From Paguma larvata (lineage: Eukaryota > Chordata > Mammalia > Carnivora > Viverridae): DNA of 64,000 nt. The stretch lies in NCBI GenBank assembly GCA_030068075.1, contig CM057839.1, forward strand, positions 17,897,167 through 17,961,166. The letters run 5' to 3'. The notes under the pieces were generated by a model. It ran no database searches. It was not told where the DNA came from and saw nothing but the letters and a program-made list of their open reading frames with translations. The translations under genes and the position numbers were made by a program. Positions 55,976 to 64,000 of the stretch are shown piece after piece. Each line of letters opens with the position of its first letter. Within the stretch, counting starts at the first letter, position 1.

Positions 55976-57100
55976 ATGAACAAAAGAAACCACCACTACA
56001 ATTAGAGAGATAAAGCAACCAGTGTCACAACAAAAGAGAGCACGCAGCACACTCCACAAACACCTCCTGAAGGGCCAGGCCTTGGACAGTGCATGACCCA
56101 TTTCTAATACAGTAGTGTTCGCAGGTGCAGGACACATTACAAGCTATTAAATCATGTAAAAGACAGAAATCTACCCAAAATGACAAAATAGAAGAATTCT
56201 CCTCAAAAGAAATGCCAGGAAGAAATGACAGCTAGAAAATAGGTCAAAACAGATAAACAACATATCTGATCAAGAATTTAGAATAATAGTCATAAGATTA
56301 AGAGCTGGGCTTGAAAAAAAGCAAAGATGATGATAACAGAATCTATTGCTATGGAGACCAAGCAACTAAGAAATGGTCATGAAGAATTAAGAAATGCTGT
56401 AAATGAAGTGCAAAATAAATAAACAGCAAGGATGGAGGAAGGAGAGGAGAGAATAAGTGAAATAGAAGATAAAATTACGGAAAATGATGAAGCTGAAAAA
56501 AAAAGAGATAAGAATATACTACAACAGGAGGGGAAGATTAGAGAATTAAGTGATTCATTGAAATATAACAATATCCATTTCATAGGAATTCCAGAAGAAG
56601 AAGAGAAAGAGAAAGGGGCAGAAGGTTTACTTGAACAAATTATAGCTAAAAACTTCCCTTATCTGGGGAAGGAAGCAGACATCCAAATCCAGGAGATATA
56701 AAGACCTCCCTTCTGATTTAACAACAATAGGTCTTCGCCATGGCATATCACAGTGAAACTGGCAAAATATAAAGAGAAAATTCTGAAAGCAGCTAGGGAC
56801 TAATGGTCCTTAACCTATAAGGGTAGACACATAAGGGTAGTAGCAGACCTATCCACTGAAACTTGGCAGTCCAGAAGGGAGTAGTAGGAAATATTCAATG
56901 TGCTGAATAGGAAAAAAATATGCAGCCAAGAATCTATTATCCAGCAAAGCTATCACTCAGAATAGAAGGAGAGATAAAGGCTTTCCAACACAAACAGAAA
57001 CTAAAGGAGTTCATGACCACTAAACCAGCCCTGCAGGAGATCCTAAGGGGAATCTGTGAGAGGAATGCTGTAAAGACTGCAAAGAACCAGAGACATCACC
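55970..57100 (+). pseudogene. L1 ORF1 pseudogene: broken L1 ORF1 (RNA-binding chaperone)
   Basis: L1 ORF1p is a trimeric nucleic-acid chaperone with a coiled coil, an RRM and a C-terminal domain. The start is lost: around 55976 the homologous frame reads NEQKKPPLQLER and then a stop. The best-kept piece, 56432-56701, gives the end of the coiled coil (EERISEIEDKITENDE) and the RRM start (REGKIRELSDS-like, then IPEEEEKEKGAEGLLEQII). The following C-terminal domain is recognisable in another frame (VKLAKYKEKILKAARD, then a stop at about 56802). The last part (MQPRIYYPAKLSLRIEGEIK) is open at 56920-57123. At least three disablements separate these pieces. Confidence 0.88.
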
Positions 57101-57127
57101 ACAAGCATGAAACATACAGATAACACA

Positions 57128-57812
57128 ATGACACTAAATCCGTATCTTTCAATAGTAACTCTGAATGTAAATGGACTAAATGCTCCAATCAAAAGACATA
57201 CAGTATCAGAATGGATAAAAAAACAAGATCCATCTATATATTGTCTACAAGAGACTCATTTTAGACCTGAGGACACCTTTAGATTGAAAGTGAAGGGATG
57301 GAGAATAATCTATCATGCTACTGGAAGTCAAAAGAAAGCTGGAGTGGCCCTACATGTATCAGACAAACTAGATTTTAAACTAAAGGCTGTAACAAGAGAT
57401 GAAGGACATTATATCATAATTACAGGGTCTATCAATCAAGAAGAGATAAAAATTGTAAATGTTTATGTCCCCAACTTGAAAGAACTCAAATATATAAATC
57501 AATTAATCACAAACCTAAAGAACCTTATTGATAAGAATACACTGATTGCAGGGGACACTGCTTACAGCAATGGAGAGATCATTTAGGCAGAAAATCATTA
57601 AAGAAACAATGGCCTTGAATTATACACTGGAACAGATGAACCTTGACAGATTATTCAGAACTTATCATTCAAAAGCAGCAGAATACACATTTTTCTTGAG
57701 TGTACATGGAACATTCTCCAAGATAGATCACATACTGGATCACGAAACAGCCCTTAATAAATTTAATGAATTGAGATCATACCATGCATATTTTCAGATC
57801 ACAATGCTATGA
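57128..57812 (+). pseudogene. L1 ORF2 pseudogene: L1 ORF2 endonuclease domain, disabled
   Basis: The AP-like endonuclease nicks target DNA at TTTT/A. The frame 57107-57586 includes ORF2 from its Met (MTLNPYLSIVTLNVNGLN), with the metal-binding Asn of NGLN and Glu of QETH still present. The GDFN motif is damaged: GD is followed by TAYSN because of a small deletion near 57555, and the frame then stops at 57584. The second half is open in another frame (57546-57812), keeping the SKIDHIL motif. The terminal SDHNAM motif lies one frame away at about 57794-57811. The domain therefore cannot be made as one chain. Confidence 0.9.
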
Positions 57813-58399
57813 AAACTGAAATCAACCAGAAGAAAAAATTTGGACAAAAACCCTCCAAATGTATGGAGGTTAAAGAACACATCCTACTAAAGAATGAATG
57901 GGTCAGCCAGGAAATTAAAGAAGAAATTAAAAAATATATGAAAGTGAATGAAAATGAAAACATGACAGTCCAAATCCTTTGGGATGCAGCAAAGATAGTC
58001 CTAAGAAGACTTTGCATTGCAAATCAACACCTATGTCAAGTAATAAGAAAAATCCATGCCTATCTCAAGTAACAAGAAAAATCCCAAATATAAAACCTCA
58101 CCACATACCTAAAGGAACTAGAAGCAGAACAGCAAAGAATCCCCAAAGCCAGCAGAATAAGAGAAATAAAGATTAGAGGAGAAATAAACAATATAGAATC
58201 CAAAACAACAGGAGAACAGATCAATGAACCTAACAGCTGTTTTTTGTTTTGTTTTGTTTTTCAAAAATTAAAAAATTGATAAATCCGTAGCCAGACTTCT
58301 CAAAAGGAAAAGAGTGAGAACCCAAATAGATAAAATCATGAATGGAAAAGGAGAGATCACAACTAATGCCACAGAAATATAAACAATTATTAGAGAATA

Positions 58400-59480
58400 C
58401 TAAGAAAAATTGTATGTCAACAAACTGGACAACCTGGAAGAAATGGACAAATTCCTAGATACCCACATACTACAAAAACTCAACCAGGAAGAAAGAGAAA
58501 ATTTGAACTGACCCATATCCAGCAAAGAAATTGAATCAGTTATCAAAAATCTCTCAACAAATTGGAGTCCTGGGTCAGGGCTTCCCAGGGGAACTCTACC
58601 AGACATCTTTCTCAAGTTTTCCAAAACACAGAAACAGAACGAAAGCTTCAGGCCACATTCTATGAAGCCAGCATTGCATTGATTCCCAAACCAGACAGAG
58701 ACCCCACTAAAAAGGAGAATTATAGGCCAATATCCCTGATGAACATGGATGCAAAAGTTCTCAATAAGATACTAGCAAATTGAATTCAACAGTATATTAA
58801 AAGAATTACTCACTATGATCAAGTAGGATTCATTCCTGGGCTGCAGGGCTGGTTCGATATTCACAAATCAATCAATGTGATACATCACATTAATAAAAGA
58901 AAGGATAAGAACCATACGATCCTGTCAATAGATGCAGAAAAAGCACTTGACAAAATACAGCATCCTTTCTTAATAAAAACTCTCAAGCAAGTCGGGATAG
59001 AAGGAACATATCTTAACATCATAAAAGCCATATATGAACAGCCCACAGCTAATATCATCTTCAATGGGGAAAAACTGAGAACTTTCCCTATGAGATAAGG
59101 AACACGACAGGGATGTCCACTCTCACCACTGTTGTTTAACAGAGTGTTAAACAAATCAAACAACAAAATGAAATAAAAGGCATCGAAATTGGCAAAGAAG
59201 TCAAACTTTCACTTTTCGAAGATGGCATGATACTCTACATGGAAAACCCGAAAGACTCCAACAAAAAGCTGCTAGAACTGATACATGAATTCAGAAAAGT
59301 CATAGGATTCAAAATCAATGTACAGAAAATGGCTGAATTTCTATTCACTGATAATGAAGCAACAGAGAAATCAAGAAATTGATCCCATTTACAATTACAC
59401 CAAGAACCATAAAATACCTAGGAATAAACCTAGCCAAAGATATAAAAGATCCATATGCTGAAACTATAGAAAACTTATGA
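58400..59480 (+). pseudogene. L1 ORF2 pseudogene: L1 ORF2 reverse transcriptase domain, disabled
   Basis: Fingers/palm sequence is recognisable in pieces. [20 protein letters not shown] is in 58562-58783, ended by a TGA. Motif [13 protein letters not shown] is at 58925-58960, where the usual AFDKI has become ALDKI. A TAA at 59096-59098 interrupts the frame just before [14 protein letters not shown] (59099-59140). The catalytic FADD box at 59215-59226 reads FEDG, so one of the two metal-binding aspartates is gone. About 20 bases are missing after 59140 compared with the family. The enzyme is dead by several independent changes. Confidence 0.9.
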
Positions 59481-59504
59481 AAAAAATTGAGGAAACACAA
59501 ATAA

Positions 59505-60840
59505 ATGAAAAAAAATATTCCATGCTCATGGACTGGAAGAAAAAATGTTGTTAAAATGTCAATACTACCCAAAACAATCTACACATTCAATGCAATTCCA
59601 ATCAAAATTGCACCGACATTCTTCTCAGAGCTAGAACAAACAATCCTAAAATTTGTATGGAACCACAAAATACCCTGCAGAGCCAAAATAATGTTGAAAA
59701 AGAAAACCAAGGCTAGAGGCATCCCAATCCCGGACTTTAGCCTATACTATAAAGCTGTAATCATCAGGACAGTATGGTATTGGCACAAAAACGGATACAT
59801 AGACCAATGGAATAGAATAGAGAACCCAGAATTAGACTCACAAATGTATGGCCAACTAACATTTGACAAAGAAGGAAAGAGTATCCAATGGGGAAAAAAA
59901 AGTCTCTTTAGCAAATGGTGCTGGGAGAACGGGACACCAACATGCAGAAAAATGAAACTGGACCACTTTCTTACACCATACAGAAAAACAAACTTAAAAT
60001 GGATAAAAGGCCTAAATGTGAGACAGAGATCCAAAAAAAAAATAAATAAAACAAAACAAAACAAAACAAAAACCCAGAGGAGAAAACAGGCGACCTCTTT
60101 GACCTCAGCTGCAGCAATTTCTTGCTCAACACATCTCCAAAGGCAAAAGAAATGAAAACAAAAATGAACTATTGGGACCTCTTCAAGATAAAATGCTTCT
60201 GCAATGCAAAGGAAACAACCAACAAAACTAAAAGGCAACTGTTGGAATGGGAGAAGATATTTGCAAATGATATATCAGATAAAGTGTAAATATCCAAAAT
60301 CTATAAAGAACTTACCAAACTCAACACCCAAAAAACAAATAATCCAGTAAAGAAATGGGCAGACGACATGAATGAATAGACGCTTTTCCAAAGACGACAT
60401 CCAAATGGCCAGCAGACATATGAAAAGATGCTCAACATCATTCATCATCAGAGAACTACAAATCAAAAGCACAATGAGATACCACCTCACAATGGTCAGA
60501 GTGGCTAAAATTAACAACTCAGGAAAACAACAGATGTTGGCAAGGATGTGGAGAAATGGGTTGGTGGGAATGCAACCTTGTGGAGCCACTCTGGAAGTGT
60601 GGAGGTTCCTCAAACAATTAAAAATAGAACTACCCTATAACCTAGCAACAGCACTATTAGGAATTTATCCAAAAGATACAGGAATGCTGATGCATAGGGG
60701 CACATGTACCCCAATGTTTATAGCAGCACTATCAACAATAGTCAAATTATGGAAAGAGCCCAAATTCATCGGCTGATGAATGGATAAAGAAGATGTGGTT
60801 AATATATACAATGGAATACTACTTGGCAATGAGAAAGAAT
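59505..60840 (+). pseudogene. L1 ORF2 pseudogene: L1 ORF2 C-terminal part
   Basis: The long frame 59505-60155 covers the thumb/connection part, including [29 protein letters not shown] and [20 protein letters not shown]. It runs out of register into a lysine-rich (AAAAC)n-like stretch near 60030-60075. A second frame, 60372-60776, holds the region before the C-terminus ([35 protein letters not shown]). The Cys-containing segment (usually CWWEC-like before VWRFLK) is shortened to [14 protein letters not shown]. Confidence 0.88.
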
Positions 60841-61225
60841 GAAATCCTGCCATTTGCAACAATGTGGATGAAACTGGAGGGTATCATGTTAAGTGAAATA
60901 AGTCAGTGAGAGAACGACAGATATCATATGTTTTCACTGATATGTGGAACTCGAGAAACCTAACAGTAGATCATGGGGGAAGGGAAGAGGAAAATAGTTT
61001 TGAACAGAGAGGGAGGCAAAGCATGAGACTAAAATTCAGAGAACAAACTGAGGGTTAATGGAGGCGGGGCAGCGGCGAAGAAAAAATGGGTGATGTGCAT
61101 TGAGGAGGGCATTTGTTGAGATGAGCACTGGGTGTTGTATGTCAGCGATGAGTCATGGAAATCTACCCATGACGCCAGGAGCACACTGTGTACACTGCAT
61201 GTTAGCCAACATAACAATAATTTAT
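60841..61225 (+). mobile_element. L1 ORF2 end and 3' UTR
   Basis: AAACTGGAGGGTATCATGTTAAGTG, then AACTGAGGGTTAATGGAGGC and GAGATGAGCACTGGGTGTTG, are the ORF2 end and 3' UTR shared with the younger truncated copies. The poly(A) tail is eroded to ATAACAATAATTT. The G-rich tract is weaker than in the young copies. Confidence 0.85.
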
Positions 61226-61240
61226 ATTTTAAAAAATCCT

Positions 61241-61482
61241 TTTATTTATTTTATTTTATTTTATTTTATTTAAAAGTTTGTTTATTCTTGAGAGAGAGAG
61301 AGAGAGCATGCACATGCAAGCAGGGGAGGGACAGAGAGAGAAGGAGACACAGAATCCGAAAGCAGGTTCCAGGCTCTGAGCTGTCAGCACAGAGCCCAAT
61401 ATGGGGTTTGATCTCAGAAACCCTGAGATCATGACCTGAGCAAAAGGTAGATACTTAATCAACCTGGCCACCCAGGAACCCC
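61241..61482 (-). mobile_element. felid SINE, antisense, at the L1 3' junction
   Basis: The reverse complement begins GGGGTTCCTGGGTGGCCAGG, and its poly(A) tail has become (TTTTA)n on this strand (about 61250-61272). TAAAAAATCCTTTTA before the SINE and TAAAAATAACTTTTTA after it (about 61483) fit its TSD. The left copy coincides with the L1 3' TSD copy. Confidence 0.93.
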
Positions 61483-61498
61483 TAAAAATAACTTTTTA

Positions 61499-62870
61499 AT
61501 GGTTATTTTTATGTTCTCACTTTGTGAATCTGAATGTGTTTGTAGACCATGTGATATTAGGCACTATAAAGTTAAATAGTAATTTCCTGAATTAAGCTTG
61601 ACTGGTTGGATGTATTACCAATAAAATATTATTTTGATATCCTTGAGAAAAATGAGAATAGAATTAAATTGGTCTCTGATCAAAGATAATAACTCATTTC
61701 ATGGAACAAATAAAGGATAAACCATTCTAGAGACATAGATATAGAGTCTAGGTTAAAGAGAAAGAATTAAATGTTGCCAAAATTAGAATTCTAAGCTCAT
61801 ATTAGACAAAGACTATGTCTTTTATTGAAGTTCTCTCTAGCTCCAGTAGAAAAGATTCAGGAGAAATTCTCTTTGACTCTACTCGGATCATGTGCCTGTC
61901 TTTGAAACCACTACTGTGCTTCAATGGATGGGGCCTTTTGAATGGGCAGCCCAGCACATGTTCAGCTCTGTGATGCTTGGATGGGTAGTCTTAGGCTTCC
62001 TCACGCCAGTCCAGCAAAAAGTAATATGCTTTCATTATAGAATGTGACCCTAATATTGCTGTTTTTCAAAAAAGTCAACTAAAATAAACAACTGATACCC
62101 TCTCTAGATGTCAGTCTACATACAACAGAATCGAACAAACCACTGAACTACCTGACTGACATACTCAAAAATTATGGAACCAAGAGTGAGACAATTTATA
62201 GGAGCTACACATATCACAGAATCCAATGTAAGCTTTCACCATGCAACAGGTGTGTCCAGTTAGGCTGCACCACTGTTGACTAATGTGTCTGGCTTGTTCC
62301 ACTGCTTTTATATGAATGCTAAACGTACCGTAGGTGCCATGAAATTTTCATTCACAAACACCACACTTTGTGTCAACATTTGTAATGACCGTAGCTTTAA
62401 AGAAAGAGAACACTGTAATTCTGGTGGACACGAATCTTATTAAATAAGCTATACTTGGAAAGATCTTATTAATTCATGAGTACAATTCAAGTAAGTGGGG
62501 AATTTGAAATTTAAAGCATGGATTCATTTGCAGCAGACTTATATTTCCATCTTTTATTTTGTTGAACATTTGACTCTCATGGAAACATCTGAGTTGCTGA
62601 TCAGTTAAGGGGTTGTCACACTGTTACGGCGCTGTGCATGTGGGAGTATTTTACGTTTCCCTTCATCTTTGCATGGCATGCGGCACAATGCATTGTGCAT
62701 AACAGTTCCTAGATAATGATCATTTTCTGAAGCCCAGTATAAAATAAGAGGAAAAACATATCAAAAAAGCTATTAAACATATTAAAAGTTGGTTACAAGT
62801 AAATACCACTAGGTAATAAACATCTTAAAGGGAAACAAGAGAAATCCATCCCTGCTTTATATACATTGTC
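61499..62870. other. about 1.4 kb of unique DNA
   Basis: No recognised transposon, RNA gene or coding frame. It is repeat-free between the L1/SINE junction and the MIR. Confidence 0.4.
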
Positions 62871-62874
62871 ATGT

Positions 62875-63062
62875 TCTTGCCACTTATTAAGCACTTACTA
62901 TGTGGCAGGCCCTGCATTGCATTTTTAAGACATATTACCACTCTTATTTCTCACGGCTACCCATTTTACCGATGAGAAAACTGAGGCTTGGAGAGTAAAA
63001 TCAAATTGTCATTTGTTACATCTCCTTGGAAATCTTAAGGCTGAGTTTCAAATCCACATCTG
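62875..63062 (-). repeat. MIR SINE, antisense, well preserved
   Basis: TTAAGCACTTACTATGTGGCAGGCCCTGC, CCCATTTTACCGATGAGAAAACTGAGGC and AGGCTGAGTTTCAAATCCACATCTG follow antisense MIR order closely. Confidence 0.85.
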
Positions 63063-63164
63063 TGATATTTTAAAGATACAGTACTGCTTCTCTTGGCATT
63101 TCCTTCACTTCTACTCAAGTTTAACAATTGTGATTATTTTTGCAACCAAATAGTTTAAGCTGCA

Positions 63165-63232
63165 GCTCTCTATATACATATATACATAGTATATACTATG
63201 TATACTATATATACATTATATACATAGCTATA
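63165..63232. repeat. AT-rich tract with 24-bp perfect palindrome
   Basis: The 24 bases 63181-63204 equal their own reverse complement; the core ACATAGTATATACTATGT is at 63184-63201. The flanks are TATATACATA words. It could extrude as a cruciform, but AT-rich repeats of this kind also arise by simple slippage. Confidence 0.9.
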
Positions 63233-63244
63233 AAGAAGTGGGTT

Positions 63245-63445
63245 TAGGAGTGCCCCGGTGGCTCAGTCAGGTAAGTGTCAGATTTCAGCTCAGGTCATGA
63301 TCTTGTGGTTTGTGAGTTCAAGCCCCATGTCAGGTTCTGTGCTGACACCATGGGGATGGCTTGGGATTCTCTATCTTCCTCTATCTGCCCCTCCCCAACT
63401 CGTATTCACACTTTCTTTCTCTTCAAAATAAATAAACATTAAAAA
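63245..63445 (+). mobile_element. felid SINE
   Basis: Head GGAGTGCCCCGGTGGCTCAG, tail CAAAATAAATAAACATTAAA. TSD AAAGAAGTGGG at 63232-63242 and 63446-63456. Confidence 0.96.
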
Positions 63446-63459
63446 AAAGAAGTGGGCTA

Positions 63460-64000
63460 ATTTCCTTAGATCTCAACCACCAAAAACACAACGCCCAAAT
63501 ATTACTACGTGTGCATTGAGAACACAGATGGAAATTCATCTTATCTTCACATCCCTTTGAGAAAAGATATACTGTTTATATCTGAAGTATTTTTAATTAC
63601 TATAGCTGCATATACATCATATGATATATACATGAATTACATGGATTAAAAGTTTGTTACACAAATAAAGCAAAGAGAGTGGAGTTTTTTTCTCTGCTTA
63701 TCTTTGCATTTTCTCTTGTGCCTCTTGTCAGCTCAATTCAATACATATGCTATTAAATTATATTAATAATACTTGTATATTTAACAATAATGCTAATTTT
63801 ATCTTAATGAATACATAATGCTATTATATAGCATTTATGGTAATGATTTTATATTGGTAATAATTACTGATGATTTTGCAGAGTGATCATTGCATGCTAT
63901 TAGATATTAATATTTGCTAATAACATTTGCGTTTGGACCAGGGCAATGCCTTTAAAGCGCTAAGAGAACAGACAGCACTGCTTTTATATCTAACAAATAG
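63460..64000. other. unique AT-rich DNA
   Basis: TAATAATA/ATTAATAT-rich sequence at 63740-63930. No feature recognised up to the window end. Confidence 0.4.

Larger units (their letters stand above)
54646..61225 (+). mobile_element. near full-length, inactivated carnivore L1
   Basis: A single sense-strand LINE-1 of about 6.6 kb contains a GC-richer 5' UTR (54646-55626), a pyrimidine tract, a broken ORF1 (about 55970-57100), a broken ORF2 (57128 to about 60840) and a 3' UTR. A candidate TSD is ATTTTAAAAGATATCTTTTT (54626-54645) against ATTTTAAAAAATCCTTTTAT (61226-61245), diverged as expected for an old insertion. In-frame stops and frameshifts occur in both ORFs, and the RT catalytic motif is altered. 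It cannot mobilise itself. It is older than the truncated L1 tails at 13.3 and 43.3 kb, judged by its many disruptions. Confidence 0.95.

Noticed and set aside
57799..58017. 72-codon minus-strand frame over L1 ORF2
   Set aside because: Reverse-strand shadow of ORF2 sequence.

Overview
The window is AT-rich mammalian nuclear DNA with no protein-coding gene that can be supported. Repeat content points to a carnivore of the cat family (Felidae). About two dozen copies of a tRNA-Lys-derived carnivore SINE are present. Their heads read like GGGGCGCCTGGGTGGCTCAG, followed by a GGTTCGAGCCC-like B box, a CT-rich stretch and an ATAAATAAACATTA(n) tail. Carnivore-type L1, shared mammalian L2 and MIR, MLT1-type MaLR LTRs, a Tigger DNA transposon and a MER5-like element accompany them. 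The species assignment is inferred from remembered repeat families, not from a search.

Layout. 1-5.1 kb: unique AT-rich DNA, one SINE, remnants of old L2 and L1M 3' ends. 5.8-7.8 kb: an MLT1-like LTR split by a SINE, two antisense SINEs, and a U6 snRNA retropseudogene with its own target-site duplication. 8-13.8 kb: MIR, L2 and MER5 relics, two SINEs and a young 5'-truncated L1 tail. 14-16.2 kb: three antisense SINEs in 1.3 kb. 16.2-23.1 kb: mostly unique, with a ZNF143/THAP11-like motif, old L1M 3' UTR sequence and an ERV-type solo LTR. 23.4-33 kb: long degraded L2 tracts, a rearranged MaLR provirus remnant, and an antisense L2 interrupted by both an LTR and a SINE. 33-54 kb: mainly unique DNA, with another L2 block, a small CpG-rich island near 41.3 kb, two head-to-tail SINEs, a MIR split by a young L1 tail, a SINE-interrupted Tigger element and several microsatellites. 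54.6-61.2 kb: one nearly full-length (about 6.6 kb) but thoroughly inactivated sense-strand L1, with a SINE in its 3' target-site copy. 61.5-64 kb: unique DNA, a MIR, a 24-bp palindrome and one more SINE.

Nothing here works together as an operon or pathway; the history is one of serial retrotransposition into an intergenic or deep intronic region. The long open frames are L1 relics, SINE-derived frames or chance. I found no convincing undescribed system. The most worthwhile leads are the CpG cluster at 41.2 kb, the ZNF143-like site with an adjoining hairpin at 18.7 kb, the U6 retropseudogene, and the datable nested insertions.
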